Of a stretch of 64,000 nt of DNA, positions 30,845-41,192 are shown one piece after another. The notes under the pieces were generated by a model, which saw only the letters and a program-made list of their open reading frames with translations, did no database searches and had not been told where the DNA came from. This stretch comes from Cellulomonas sp. P24 (GTDB lineage Bacteria > Actinomycetota > Actinomycetes > Actinomycetales > Cellulomonadaceae), in NCBI RefSeq assembly GCF_024704385.1, contig NZ_JAJDFX010000002.1, forward strand, positions 372,001 to 436,000, in the 5' to 3' direction. Within the stretch, counting starts at the first letter, position 1. Each line of letters opens with the position of its first letter. The position numbers and the translations under genes are program-made.

Positions 30845-31935
30845 AGTCCCGCCACCTCCACCAGGGCGTCGCGGAACGACGCCATCTCCGCCGGGGTGCC
30901 GATCGACACCCGCAGCCAGCCCTCGGGCCCGACCTCCCGGATGAGGACCCCGCGCTCCAGCAGACCCTGCCAGATCGCGTGCCTGTCGTCGAACAGGCCG
31001 AACAGCACGAAGTTCGCGTCCGAGTCGGCCACGGTGAAGCCGCGCTCGCGGAGCCACGCGACGCAGGCGTCCCGGTCGTCGCGGAGCGAGCCGACCTGGG
31101 CCATCAGCTCGTCGGCGAACGACAGTGCCGCGCGGGCGACGGCCTGGGTGACCCCGGAGAGGTGGTACGGCAGGCGCACCACCCGGAGCGCGTCGATCAG
31201 CGCGGGGGCCGCCGCGAGGTACCCGACGCGCGCGCCCGCGAGCCCGAACGCCTTGGACATCGTGCGGCTGACCGCGAGGTTCGGGTGCTCGGCGAGCAGC
31301 TCGAGCGCCGACGGCGTGCCCGCGCGCCGGAACTCCCCGTAGGCCTCGTCGACGACGACCACGCACCCACCCGCCACCGCGTCGGCGGCGGCCAGGACCG
31401 CCTCCACGTCCGCGAGCGGGAGTGCGGTGCCGGTCGGGTTGTTCGGGCTCGCCAGGAGGATCACGCTCGGCTGGTGCCGGACGATCGACTCCACCGCGAC
31501 CGTGGTGTCGAGGCTGAAGTCGTCGGCGCGCCGCCCGGCCACCCACGCGGTCGACGTGTCGCGCGCGTACTCGGGGTACATCGAGTACGTCGGGGCGAAG
31601 GACAGCGCGGTGCGCCCGGGTCCGCCGAACGCCTGCAGGAGGTGGAGCATGATCTCGTTCGAGCCGTTCGCGGCCCAGATCTGGTCCGGAGCGAGCACGA
31701 CCCCGGACTCACGCCCGAGGTACGCCGCGAGATCCCGCCGGAGCCCGAGGAAGTCGCGGTCCGGGTACCGGTTCAGCCCGTGCGCCGCCTCGGCGACGTC
31801 CGCGGCGATCCGGGCCACCACGGCGTCGGACGGCGGGTACGGGTTCTCGTTGACGTTGAGCAGGACCGGGACGTCGAGCTGCGGGGCACCGTACGGTTCG
31901 AGTCCCGCGAGCTCGGGGCGAAGGGGAAGGGTCAC
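30841..31935 (-). CDS. hisC: histidinol-phosphate aminotransferase
   Basis: PLP-dependent fold type I transaminase. The 364-aa protein has [12 protein letters not shown] for substrate phosphate, [21 protein letters not shown] and the PLP lysine in [17 protein letters not shown] at 31935 lies 6 nt after TAGAAT (complement of 31942-31947), so a leaderless mRNA is likely. In most relatives hisD directly precedes hisC; here a plus-strand recQ gene separates them and hisC has its own promoter. Confidence 0.95.
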   Translation of the reverse strand: MTLPLRPELAGLEPYGAPQLDVPVLLNVNENPYPPSDAVVARIAADVAEAAHGLNRYPDRDFLGLRRDLAAYLGRESGVVLAPDQIWAANGSNEIMLHLLQAFGGPGRTALSFAPTYSMYPEYARDTSTAWVAGRRADDFSLDTTVAVESIVRHQPSVILLASPNNPTGTALPLADVEAVLAAADAVAGGCVVVVDEAYGEFRRAGTPSALELLAEHPNLAVSRTMSKAFGLAGARVGYLAAAPALIDALRVVRLPYHLSGVTQAVARAALSFADELMAQVGSLRDDRDACVAWLRERGFTVADSDANFVLFGLFDDRHAIWQGLLERGVLIREVGPEGWLRVSIGTPAEMASFRDALVEVAGL

Positions 31936-31941
31936 GGGGCG

Positions 31942-31947
31942 ATTCTA
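31942..31947 (-). promoter_or_regulatory. candidate leaderless -10 (TAGAAT) for hisC
   Basis: TAGAAT followed by exactly 6 nt and the GTG of hisC. The 68-nt gap also holds the opposed recQ promoter. Confidence 0.55.
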
Positions 31948-31991
31948 GGTTCTGGGAGCGGATCGTCCGCCGACTGTCGGTGGGACCTGCC

Positions 31992-31997
31992 TACCAT
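31992..31997 (+). promoter_or_regulatory. candidate leaderless -10 (TACCAT) for recQ
   Basis: TACCAT followed by 6 nt (CGCCGC) and ATG 32004. No Shine-Dalgarno match precedes the start. Confidence 0.4.
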
Positions 31998-32003
31998 CGC
32001 CGC

Positions 32004-34208
32004 ATGACTCCCCCGGCGCAGGCCCCGACAGCGACCGACCGGACGACGATGCGACGCGACGCCCAGGCGGCGCTCGTGGCGCTCGTCGGTCGTGACGACG
32101 CGGTCCTCCGGGAGGACCAGTGGACCGCGATCGAGGCGCTCGTCGCCGATCGACGCCGCGCCCTCGTCGTGCAGCGGACCGGTTGGGGCAAGTCGGCGGT
32201 GTACTTCGTGGCGACCGCGCTGCTGCGGGCACGTGGCGCGGGGCCGACGGTGATCGTCTCGCCGCTGCTCGCCCTGATGCGCAACCAGGTCGAAGCCGCT
32301 CAACGGGCCGGCATCCGTGCCGAGACGATCAACTCCTCGAACGTCACCGAGTGGGCCGACGTCCACGACCGGATCTCCGCCGGCGAGGTCGACGTCCTGC
32401 TCGTGTCACCGGAGCGCCTCAACAACCCGGGCTTCCGCGACGAGGTCCTGCCTCGGCTCGCCGCCGATGCCGGCCTGGTCGTGGTCGACGAGGCCCACTG
32501 CATCTCGGACTGGGGGCACGACTTCCGGCCCGACTACCGGCGCATCCGCACGCTGCTCGACGAGCTTCCGGCCGGGATCCCGGTTCTCGCGACCACCGCG
32601 ACCGCCAACGCGCGCGTCACCGCCGACGTGGCGGAGCAGCTCGCCGGGACCGCTGGACCTGCGGGAGCCGGTGCCGCCGGTGACGTCCTCGTGCTGCGTG
32701 GCGGTCTCGACCGCGAGAGCCTGCACCTGGCCGTGCACCGCCTTCCGGACGCCGCGTCCCAGCTCGCCTGGCTCGCGCACCGGCTGCCGCGGATCGACGG
32801 CTCGGGGATCGTCTACTGCCTCACGGTCGCAGCCGCGCAGCAGGTGACCGAGCACCTGCGTGGCATCGGGCTCGAGGTGCGGGCCTACACCGGTCAGACC
32901 GACACCGCCGAGCGCGAGCAGTCCGAACAGGACCTGCTCGCGAACCGGGTCAAGGCCCTCGTCGCGACCTCCGCCCTCGGCATGGGCTTCGACAAGGGCG
33001 ACCTCGCGTTCGTCGTCCACCTCGGTGCGCCGGCGTCACCGATCGCGTACTACCAGCAGGTCGGCCGCGCGGGTCGCGCCACCGCGAAGGCCGAGGTCGC
33101 TCTCCTTCCCGGACGGGAGGATCGTGCGATCTGGGACTACTTCGCGTCGCTGTCGTTCCCGCCCGAGGCCGAGGTCCGACGCACCCTCGCTGCACTCGAG
33201 GATGCCGGAACGCTGTCGACCGCGGCGCTCGAGACACGCGTCGACCTCCGGCGCAACCGGCTCGAGCTCATGCTGAAGGTGCTCGACGTCGACGGCGCCG
33301 TCCGCCGTGTCCGTGGCGGCTGGGAGTCCACAGGACGCCCGTGGGCCTACGACGAGGTCCGGTACGAGCGCGTGGCGGCGACGCGGCGAGCCGAGCAGCA
33401 GGCGATGGTCGACTACGTCGGTCTCGACTCGTGCAGGATGGCCTACCTGCGCGCCGCGCTGGACGATCCCGAGCTCGCACCCGGGTGGCGCTGCGGCCGT
33501 TGCGACGTGTGCGTCGGAGGCGCGATCGGGCCGGGACCGGAGACCGGACCGGACGAGGCGGAGATCGCCGCGGCGCGGGAGCGGCTCGCCACGCCCGGCG
33601 TGGAGGTCGAGCCGCGCCGTCAGTGGCCGACCGGGATGGAACGCCTGGGTGTCCCGCTCAGCGGGAGGCTCAGGGCCGACGAACGGGCCGAACCTGGGCG
33701 TGCCGTGGCACGGCTCGACGGCCTCGGCTGGGGCGGACTCCTGCGGGACCTCTTCGCCGCGGGTGCACCAGGTAGCTCGGAGCAGGCTCAGGGCGACGGG
33801 CTCCCGGTACCGCTGCGTCGGCCGGTGCTGGACGTCCTCGCCGCGTGGGCCATGGACCCTGCCCCGGAGGGGATCGTGTACGTGGAGTCCGCCTCACGGC
33901 CCGGACTGGTCCGGCACCTCGCCGAGGGGGTCGGCCGCCAGCTCGGGATCCCGGTGATCGGCACCGTCCGCCCGATCTCGGGGACCGCCGCCGGACGCCA
34001 CGACGTCAACTCGGCGCAACGCCTGGCGGGCGTCGTCCGGAGGCTCGAGCTCGCGCTCTCGGACCAGGCGGCCGCAGGGCTCGCCGGGCGCGCCGTCCTG
34101 CTGGTCGACGACCGGATCGACTCGGGCTGGACGATCACCGTCGCGGCACGGCTCGTGCGCCTGGCCGGTGCGAGCGCAGTCCACCCGTTCGTGCTGGGCG
34201 TCGGCTGA
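32004..34208 (+). CDS. RecQ-type DNA helicase with C-terminal phosphoribosyltransferase-like domain
   Basis: A 734-aa ATP-dependent 3'-5' helicase. RecA-like domain 1 has LREDQWTAIEAL (Q-motif region), Walker A TGWGKS (59-64; the usual TGGGKS with Trp) and DEAH (162-165) within DEAHCISDWGHDFRPDY. Domain 2 has ATSALGMGFDK and QQVGRAGR. A RecQ zinc region follows, with CRMAYL and CGRCDVC. The last 150 residues are unlike RecQ HRDC: IVYVESASRPGLVRHLAEG, then VLLVDDRIDSGW at 698-709, resembling the PRPP-binding loop of type I phosphoribosyltransferases. ATG 32004 is preceded by TACCAT at leaderless spacing. The gene interrupts the his operon on the opposite strand. Confidence 0.85.
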   Translation: MTPPAQAPTATDRTTMRRDAQAALVALVGRDDAVLREDQWTAIEALVADRRRALVVQRTGWGKSAVYFVATALLRARGAGPTVIVSPLLALMRNQVEAAQRAGIRAETINSSNVTEWADVHDRISAGEVDVLLVSPERLNNPGFRDEVLPRLAADAGLVVVDEAHCISDWGHDFRPDYRRIRTLLDELPAGIPVLATTATANARVTADVAEQLAGTAGPAGAGAAGDVLVLRGGLDRESLHLAVHRLPDAASQLAWLAHRLPRIDGSGIVYCLTVAAAQQVTEHLRGIGLEVRAYTGQTDTAEREQSEQDLLANRVKALVATSALGMGFDKGDLAFVVHLGAPASPIAYYQQVGRAGRATAKAEVALLPGREDRAIWDYFASLSFPPEAEVRRTLAALEDAGTLSTAALETRVDLRRNRLELMLKVLDVDGAVRRVRGGWESTGRPWAYDEVRYERVAATRRAEQQAMVDYVGLDSCRMAYLRAALDDPELAPGWRCGRCDVCVGGAIGPGPETGPDEAEIAAARERLATPGVEVEPRRQWPTGMERLGVPLSGRLRADERAEPGRAVARLDGLGWGGLLRDLFAAGAPGSSEQAQGDGLPVPLRRPVLDVLAAWAMDPAPEGIVYVESASRPGLVRHLAEGVGRQLGIPVIGTVRPISGTAAGRHDVNSAQRLAGVVRRLELALSDQAAAGLAGRAVLLVDDRIDSGWTITVAARLVRLAGASAVHPFVLGVG

Positions 34209-34230
34209 CCGCGCGCGACGGACGCCACCT

Positions 34231-34302
34231 CGGACGTCAGAACCGGGCTGGCAGTCGGGACCGGGCCGACGGCCAGAATCGAGCCAGCAGTCAGAACCGG
34301 GC
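34231..34302. repeat. four tandem degenerate 18-bp repeats at the hisD 3' end
   Basis: Four adjacent 18-bp units on the minus strand begin GCCCGGTTCTGAC-, GCTCGATTCTGGC-, GCCCGGTCCCGAC- and GCCCGGTTCTGAC- (complements of 34285-34302, 34267-34284, 34249-34266, 34231-34248). The first contains the last three codons and stop of hisD; the other three fill most of the recQ-hisD gap. Confidence 0.65.
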
Positions 34303-35613
34303 GCGGACCGCCTCGCCGTGCGCCGGAAGGTCCTCCGCGTCGGCCAATGCCACGATCCGGTCGGCGAGCGTCCGGAGAGCCTCTGCGTCGTACTCGATCA
34401 CCTGGACCGGTCGGACGAAGCTGTGCACCCCGAGCCCCGAGGCGAAGTGCGCGCACCCACCGGTCGGCAGGACGTGGTTCGAGCCGGCCATGTAGTCGCC
34501 GAGCGAGACCGGGGAGTACGGACCCACGAAGATCGCGCCGGCGCTCGTCACCCGCTCGGCGACCGCCGCAGCGTCCGCGGTCTGGATCTCGAGGTGCTCG
34601 GCACCGTAGGCGTTGACCACGGCCAGCCCGGCGTCGAGATCGTCGACGAGGACGACGGCGGACTGCGAGCCGGCCAACGACACCCCGATGCGCTCGGAGT
34701 GCTTCGTTGCCGCCGCACGCTGCGCGAGCTCGACGTCCACGGCATCGGCCAGCTCGGCCGACGGCGTCACGAGGACCGCGGCCGCCAGCGGGTCGTGCTC
34801 GGCCTGGGAGATGAGGTCGGCGGCGACGTGGGCCGGGTCCGCCCCGGCATCCGCCAGGATCGCGATCTCGGTCGGTCCCGCCTCGGCGTCGATCCCCACG
34901 ACCCCACGCACGAGCCGCTTCGCCGCGGCGACGTACACGTTCCCGGGTCCGGTCACGATGTCGACGGGCTCGCACAGCTGCGCGCCGTCCTGCGGCTCGC
35001 TGCCGGCCGCGCCGTACGCGAACATCGCGACCGCCTGCGCGCCGCCGACGGCGTAGACCTCGTCGATGCCGAGCAGCGCGCAGGTCGCCATGACGGTCGC
35101 GTCCGGGAGCCCGCCGCCAGAGAGCTGGGGCGGCGACGCGACCGCGAGGGACCCGACACCCGCCTCCTGGGCGGCGACCACGTTCATGACGACGGACGAC
35201 GGGTAGACCGCGAGCCCACCCGGGACGTAGAGGCCCACGCGACGGACCGGGATCCACCGCTGCCGGACCTGGGCGCCCGGCGCGAGATCCACCGAGAAGT
35301 CGGCCGGGCGCTGCGCCGCGTGCACGGTGCGCACACGAGCGATCGTCTCGTCGAGCGCCGTCCGCACCCCAGGGTCGAGCGCGGCCAGAGCGGCGTCGAG
35401 CGCGCTCTGCGGGACGCGCACGTGCTCAGGGCGCACGTGGTCGAACTGCTCGGCGAGGTCACGGAGGGCCGCCGCACCGCGTTCACGGACGTCCGCGAGG
35501 ATCGGGGCCACGCGCGCACTGGCGGCGTCGACATCGAGCTCGGCTCGCGGCAGGGCCTGGACGAGCTCACGGGCGGTGAGGTTGCGACCACGCAGGTCGA
35601 TGCGGAAGATCAC
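34291..35613 (-). CDS. hisD: histidinol dehydrogenase
   Basis: Zinc, NAD-dependent enzyme performing the last two oxidations to histidine. The 440-aa product has [30 protein letters not shown], and the ligand/catalytic block [10 protein letters not shown] with ISQAEHDP (Glu and His of the active site), plus [14 protein letters not shown] at 35613 follows TAGACT by 6 nt. hisD is cut off from hisC by the plus-strand recQ gene and is probably transcribed alone. Confidence 0.96.
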   Translation of the reverse strand: MIFRIDLRGRNLTARELVQALPRAELDVDAASARVAPILADVRERGAAALRDLAEQFDHVRPEHVRVPQSALDAALAALDPGVRTALDETIARVRTVHAAQRPADFSVDLAPGAQVRQRWIPVRRVGLYVPGGLAVYPSSVVMNVVAAQEAGVGSLAVASPPQLSGGGLPDATVMATCALLGIDEVYAVGGAQAVAMFAYGAAGSEPQDGAQLCEPVDIVTGPGNVYVAAAKRLVRGVVGIDAEAGPTEIAILADAGADPAHVAADLISQAEHDPLAAAVLVTPSAELADAVDVELAQRAAATKHSERIGVSLAGSQSAVVLVDDLDAGLAVVNAYGAEHLEIQTADAAAVAERVTSAGAIFVGPYSPVSLGDYMAGSNHVLPTGGCAHFASGLGVHSFVRPVQVIEYDAEALRTLADRIVALADAEDLPAHGEAVRARF

Positions 35614-35619
35614 CGGTCA

Positions 35620-35625
35620 AGTCTA
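35620..35625 (-). promoter_or_regulatory. candidate leaderless -10 (TAGACT) for hisD
   Basis: TAGACT with a 6-nt gap to the hisD GTG. Overlaps the divergent promoter region of the S4-domain gene. Confidence 0.5.
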
Positions 35626-35633
35626 GTTGCCGA

Positions 35634-35639
35634 CACAAT
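35634..35639 (+). promoter_or_regulatory. candidate leaderless -10 (CACAAT) for the S4-domain gene
   Basis: CACAAT (one mismatch from TACAAT) followed by GGCCTC and ATG 35646. Confidence 0.35.
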
Positions 35640-35645
35640 GGCCTC

Positions 35646-35876
35646 ATGAACAGCGACCCCAGCCCGGTACCCATCTCCGACGACACGATCCGGCTCGGCC
35701 AGTTCCTCAAGCTTGCCGACCTGGCCGAGACCGGGGCCCACGCGCGCGAGCTGCTCGAGGACGACGCGGTCACGGTGAACGGCGAGCCCGAGCAGCGTCG
35801 CGGCCGTCAGCTCCACCGAGGGGACGTCGTGTCCGTCGACCTGCCGACCGGGTCCCGCACGGCCGTCGTCGGCTGA
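35646..35876 (+). CDS. small S4-type RNA-binding protein
   Basis: A 76-aa protein that is essentially one S4 domain: IRLGQFLKLADLAETGAHAR, LLEDDAVTVNGEPEQRRGR and LHRGDVVSVD. Such YbcJ/YaaA-like proteins bind structured RNA, but the target here is unknown. ATG at 35646 lies 6 nt after a CACAAT -10. It is divergent from hisD and ends 55 nt from the dnaE stop, in convergent orientation. Confidence 0.82.
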   Translation: MNSDPSPVPISDDTIRLGQFLKLADLAETGAHARELLEDDAVTVNGEPEQRRGRQLHRGDVVSVDLPTGSRTAVVG

Positions 35877-35931
35877 GATCCGGCACGTCCGTCGGCCGGC
35901 ACCTGCGCAGGGAGGTGGCGGCCGCGTCGCG

Positions 35932-38900
35932 TCACGACGCGAGGCAGCTCGGTCCGAGAAGCGCCTTGAGGTCACCGAACAACGCGGGCGACCGCTCCAC
36001 CCGGAGGTTCTCCTCGAGTCGCATGACCGTCGCCCGCCCCGGACTCGTGAGACGGAGGTGGACCTCGGTGACCCCTGGGTGCGTGCAGAGGATCTCTCGC
36101 AGCTTCTCGACCACCGGCGGGATGCACCGGGACACCTGCATCGACACGACGACCGGCGCGTCGGCGACGGCCGTCATGTCCGGGAGGGTGACCTCCATGG
36201 CCTGGAGCTGCATCGTGTCGTCGCGCCGACGCACCCGGCCACGGAGCACGACGACCTGGTCCTCGGCGAGCACGGTCGAGTACGCGAGATAGGTCTCGCC
36301 GAAGAACATGACCTCGACGGAGCCCTCCATGTCCTCGATCGTCACGGCCGCCCACGGGTTCCCCTGCTTCGACATCTTGCGCTGCAGGGACGTGATGAGC
36401 CCGGCGATCACGACGGTCGAACCGTCCGGCCGGAACTCGTCCGCGAGCAGCGTCGCGATCGAGACGTCTGCCGACTGCGCGAGGACGTGCTCGAGACCGG
36501 ACAGCGGGTGGTCGGAGACGTACAGGCCGAGCATCTCGCGCTCGAATGCCAGGCGCTGCTTCTTGTCCCAGTCCGGTAGGTCCGGGACGACGACCGAGAA
36601 GCCGGTCGCCGCCGAGTCCTCTGCGGCGAACACGTCGGCGAACAGGTCGAACTGCCCCTCCGCCTCCTTGCGCTTGACCCCGATCACCGAGTCGACGGCC
36701 TGCTCGTGCACGAGCAGGAGCGCCCGACGGGTGTGCCCGAGCGAGTCGAAGGCGCCGGCCTTGATCAGCGACTCGATCGTCCGTTTGTTGCACACGACCG
36801 CCGGGACCTTGTCGAGGAAGTCCGTGAACGACGTGAAGGCTCCCTTGGACTCCCGGGCCTTCACGATCGCATCGACGACGTTCGCCCCGACGTTCCGCAC
36901 CGCGGTGAGACCGAAACGGATGTCCGGGCCGACGGCGGTGAAGTTGGCCGACGACGAGTTCACGTCCGGCGGCAGCACCGTGATGCCCATGTGACGGCAC
37001 TCGCCGAGGTACAGGGCCGACTTGTCCTTGTCGTCCCGCACGCTCGTGAGGAGACCGGCCATGTACTCGGTCGGGTAGTTGGCCTTGAGGAAGGCCGTCC
37101 AGTAGGAGACGACGCCGTAGGCCGCCGAGTGCGCCTTGTTGAACGCGTAGCCGGCGAACGGGACCAGGACGTCCCACACGGCTTGGATCGCCCCGTCGGA
37201 GTAGCCGCGCTCGCGGCAGCCGGCCTGGAACGGCACGAACTCCTTGTCCAGGACCTCCTTCTTCTTCTTGCCCATCGCCCGGCGCAGCAGGTCGGCCTGG
37301 CCGAGCGTGTACCCCGCGAGCTTCTGCGCGGCGCGCTGCACCTGCTCCTGGTAGACGATCAGGCCGTGGGTGATCCCGACGATCTCCTCGAGCGGTTCCG
37401 CCAGCTCCGGGTGGATCGGCTCGATCTCCTGGAGACCGTTCTTGCGCAGGGCGTAGTTGATGTGCGAGTTCATGCCCATCGGACCGGGCCGGTACAGCGC
37501 GATGACGGCGGAGATGTCCTCGAAGTTGTCGGGGCGCATCTGGCGCAGCAACGACCGCATCGGGCCACCGTCGAGCTGGAAGACCCCGAGGGTGTCACCC
37601 CGCCCGAGCAGCTCGTAGGTTGCCGGGTCGTCGAGAGGGACCTCCTCGATGCGGATCGCCGGCTTGCCGTTCATCACGATGTTCTCGAGCGCGTCGTCGA
37701 GGATCGTGAGGTTCCGCAGGCCGAGGAAGTCCATCTTGATCAGGCCGAGCGCCTCGGCGGCCGGCTGGTCGAACTGCGTGATGATCGCGCCGTCCTGCGG
37801 TCGCCGCATGATCGGCACGATGTCGATCAGGGGTTCGCTCGACATGATCACGCCGGCCGCGTGCACGCCCCACTGGCGCTTGAGGTTCTCGAGGCCCCGT
37901 GCCGTCTCCAGGACGCGTTGCGCCTCCGGGTCCGCCTCGACGACCTTGCGGAACTCCTCCGCCTCGGCGTAGCGCGGGTCGTCCGGGTTGTAGATCCCCT
38001 TGAGCGTGATGTCCTTGCCCATCACCGCGGGGGGGCATCGCCTTGGTGAGCTTCTCCCCCATCGCGAACGGGAAGCCGAGCACCCGGGACGCGTCCTTGA
38101 GCGCCTGCTTCGCCTTGATCGTGCCGTAGGTCACGATCTGCGCGACGCGGTCCTCGCCGTACTTCTCGGTGACGTACCGGATGACTTCTCCACGCCGACG
38201 CTCGTCGAAGTCGACGTCGACGTCGGGCCAGGAGATCCGCTCGGGGTTCAGGAACCGTTCGAAGATGAGTCCGTGCTCGAGCGGGTCCAGCTCGGTGATG
38301 CCCATCGCGTAGGACGCCATCGACCCGGCCGCGGAGCCTCGCCCGGGCCCGACCCGGATGCCCTGGTCCTTGGCCCAGTTGATGAAGTCTGCGACGACCA
38401 GGAAGTAGCCCGAGAACCCGAGCTGCGTGATGACGCCGGTCTCGTACTCGGCCTGCGCCCGGACGTCGTCCGGGACAGCTCCCGAGTACCGGCGCTGCAG
38501 CCCCGTCTCGACGGCCTTGATGAACCACGACTGCTCGTCCTCACCGGCTGGCACCGGGAACCGCGGCATGTAGTTCGCGTTCGTGTTGAACTCGACCTCG
38601 CACTGCTCGGCGATGAGCAGCGTGTTGTCGCACGCCTCCGGCAGCTCCGCCCAGGTACGACGCATCTCCTCAGCGGACCAGACGTAGAACTGGTCCGTGT
38701 CGAACTTGAACCGGTCGGGGTCGGCGAGCGTCGTGCCGGACTGCACGCACAGCAGCACCTCGTGCGCGTGGCTGTCCTCGTGACGCGTGTAGTGGAGGTC
38801 GTTCGTCGCGACGAGCGGGGCGTCGATGACCTTCGCGAGCCGGATCAGGTCCTTGAGGACCCTCCGCTCGATCTCCAGGCCGTGGTCCATGAGCTCGACG

Positions 38901-39475
38901 TAGAAGTACTCCTTGCCGAACATGTCCTGCAGCTCGCCGGCAGCGCGGACGGCCTCGTCCCACTGCCCGAGCCGGAGCCGCGTCTGCACCTCGCTCGACG
39001 GGCAGCCCGAGAAGGCGATGATGCCCTCGGAGTATCGGCTCAGCAGCTCCCGGTCCATCCGGGGCCACTTCGCCATCTGGCCCTCGAGCGACGCGAGAGA
39101 ACCCATCCGGAAGAGGTTGTGCATGCCCTCGGTCGTCCGGGACAGCAGCGTCATGTGCGTGTAGGCGCCCCGGGCGGAGACGTCGTCCGCTGCCTGGTGC
39201 GCCTCGCCCCACTTGACGCGGGTCTGGTCGAACCTGCTCGTCCCTGGGGTGAGGTAGGCCTCGATGCCGATGATCGGCTTGATGCCGTGCGCACGTGCCC
39301 GGGACCAGAAGTCGAACGCCCCGAAGAGGTAGCCGTGGTCCGTGATCGCCATGGCCTTCTGGCCCAGCCGTTCGGCCTCCGTGAGGAGCTCGTCGATCCG
39401 CGCCGCACCGTCGAGCATCGAGTACTCGGTGTGAGCGTGGAGGTGGACGAAGTCGGAGCCTCCGGACGATGCCAT
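35932..39475 (-). CDS. dnaE: DNA polymerase III alpha subunit, interrupted by an apparent 1-nt frameshift
   Basis: Replicative polymerase. The N-terminal PHP domain begins DFVHLHAHTEYSMLDGAA; the polymerase domain has VGPGRGSAAGSMASYAMGITELDP and WPDVDVDFDERRR with catalytic aspartates; helix-hairpin-helix and OB-fold regions follow, ending LLGPSCLAS. The frame breaks at the G7 run 38029-38035. Removing one base gives KAMPPAVMGKDITLKG, as in the family, and a 1180-aa protein. ATG at 39475 lies 7 nt after TAGACT, which overlaps the stop of the rluD-like gene. A cell could not live with a truncated sole DnaE, so sequence error is likely. Confidence 0.94.
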
Positions 39476-39480
39476 GCGGG

Positions 39481-40453
39481 TCAGTCTAGGTCGCCGCCAC
39501 CCACACGCGGAGCCTGCAGGTCCTGCTCGTAGGTCGCCCGGAGAGTGCCGAGCGCTGCCGCGAGATCGTCCGGGTACGTGCTCGTGACCTCGAGCCACTC
39601 ACCGCTCGACGGGTGCGTGAACCCGAGGCGCACGGCGTGGAGCCACTGCCGAGACAGGCCGACCCGCGCGGCAAGGCTCGGGTCGGCACCGTAGGTGAGA
39701 TCGCCGACGCACGGGTGGCGCAGCGCCGCGAAGTGCACGCGGATCTGATGGGTGCGACCGGTCTCGAGATGCACCTCGACGAGCGAGGCCGCCGGCAGCA
39801 TCTCGAGCACCTCGTAGTGCGTGATCGACGGCTTGCCGCCGGCGATCACGGCGAACTTGTAGTCCGCCGACGGGTGCCGGCCGATCGGCGCGTCGATCGT
39901 GCCGGTCGTCGGCTCCGGGTGACCCTGCACCAGGGCGTGGTACACCTTCTCGACCGTGCGCTCCTTGAACGCCCGCTTGAGGACGCTGTAGGCGTGCTCG
40001 CTCTTCGCGACGACCATCAGACCCGACGTCCCGACGTCGAGCCGGTGGACGATCCCCTGCCGTTCCGCTGCGCCGGAGGTCGAAATCCGGTATCCGGCAG
40101 CAGCCAGCGCCCCGACGACCGTCGGGCCCGTCCACCCCGGCGACGGGTGCGCGGCGACGCCGACGGGCTTGTCGACGACCACGACGTCGTCGTCGTCGTG
40201 CAGCACACGCATCCCGGGCACCGGTTCCGCCACCACGACCAACGGCGCCGGGGTCGTCAGGGTCACCTCGAGCCACGAGCCCGGGACCAACCGGTCCGAC
40301 TTGACGACCGTGCGCCCGTCGACGAGGACGTCTCCGTTCTCGGCGAGCTCGGCCGCGCGCGTCCGGGACACCCCCCAGGAGCCGCGAGAGCCCGGTGTCG
40401 ACCCGTTCGCCACCGAGGCCGTCCGGGACGGGCAGCGCGCGGACCTCAGACAT
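39481..40453 (-). CDS. RluD-type 23S rRNA pseudouridine synthase, apparent 1-nt frameshift near the start
   Basis: RluA-family enzyme that isomerises uridines, probably in 23S rRNA. An N-terminal S4 domain (residues about 12-70) is followed by the catalytic domain with [18 protein letters not shown] (Asp of HRLD) and [11 protein letters not shown]. The start [18 protein letters not shown] at ATG 40453 overlaps the lspA stop. The frame breaks at the C6 run 40371-40376 near residue 25. Removing one base gives [18 protein letters not shown], as expected for S4. The corrected length is 323 aa. Target uridines are not shown by sequence. Confidence 0.88.
39483..39488 (-). promoter_or_regulatory. 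candidate leaderless -10 (TAGACT) for dnaE
   Basis: TAGACT followed by GACCCGC and the dnaE ATG (7 nt). It overlaps the stop codon of the upstream gene, so dnaE may have its own promoter inside the operon. Confidence 0.4.
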
Positions 40454-41165
40454 CGGCGGGGTCGACCGTCGGGTCCCCGTACGTGCCGTCGGTCCGGAGC
40501 AGGTCGCCCTCACCGGTGCGCGCGTCCGTCGGGGCGTCGGACCCACCGGCCGCGGCGTGCGGACCCGGGTCCGTCGTGCGCGTCGCCTCGAGGGTGCCGT
40601 CGATCCGGATTCCCCGCATCGACAGCAGCACGATGACGACAGCAGCCACCACGATCGCGACGTCGGCGACGTTCCCGACGAACAGGTGCGCGTACGCGAT
40701 GAAGTCGACGACCTCGCCGCGCCCGAGGCCGGGCTCCCGCACCAGCCGGTCGATGAGGTTGCCGAGCGCGCCGCCGAGGAGCAGGCCGAGCGCGACGGCC
40801 CACCCCGTCGAGCCGATCCGGCGCGACGCGCGCACGATCACGACCGCCACCACGACCGCCACCACGGTGAGCACCCAGGTCATCCCGGTCGCGATGGACA
40901 GCGCGGCACCCGGGTTGTAGACGAGGGAGAGGCCGAGGAGGCTGCCGATGACCGGCGTGCGCTCACCCGGGGTGAGCGCACCTACCGCCCAGGCCTTCGA
41001 CACCTGGTCGACGACAAGGACGGACAGCGTCAGTGCCGTCAGCAGCACCATCAGTCGCCGCCGCCGGCGCGCCGAGACCGGCGCGTCCGTCGGAGCCGCG
41101 CCCGCCGGCACGACCGAGGGGGTGGGCTCGTCGTGGCCCGTCACAGGTTCAGGAGTCGTAGACAT
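40446..41165 (-). CDS. lspA: lipoprotein signal peptidase
   Basis: Membrane aspartyl protease that removes signal peptides from lipidated prolipoproteins. The 239-aa protein has four membrane helices; the catalytic aspartates are in [11 protein letters not shown] and [10 protein letters not shown]. It is longer than the usual 160-200 aa because of hydrophilic N- and C-terminal extensions (the latter ending VDPADV). ATG at 41165 has GGGAGA upstream. It forms a unit with the pseudouridine synthase and dnaE. Confidence 0.94.
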   Translation of the reverse strand: MSTTPEPVTGHDEPTPSVVPAGAAPTDAPVSARRRRRLMVLLTALTLSVLVVDQVSKAWAVGALTPGERTPVIGSLLGLSLVYNPGAALSIATGMTWVLTVVAVVVAVVIVRASRRIGSTGWAVALGLLLGGALGNLIDRLVREPGLGRGEVVDFIAYAHLFVGNVADVAIVVAAVVIVLLSMRGIRIDGTLEATRTTDPGPHAAAGGSDAPTDARTGEGDLLRTDGTYGDPTVDPADV

Positions 41166-41192
41166 CGGGGAGAAGTCTCCCACGAGTGACGG

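Noticed and set aside
38029-38035. Programmed ribosomal frameshift in dnaE or other broken genes
   Set aside because: Some sites need +1 and others -1 shifts, no stimulatory structures recur, and the same homopolymer pattern is shared by unrelated genes. Base-calling error is simpler.
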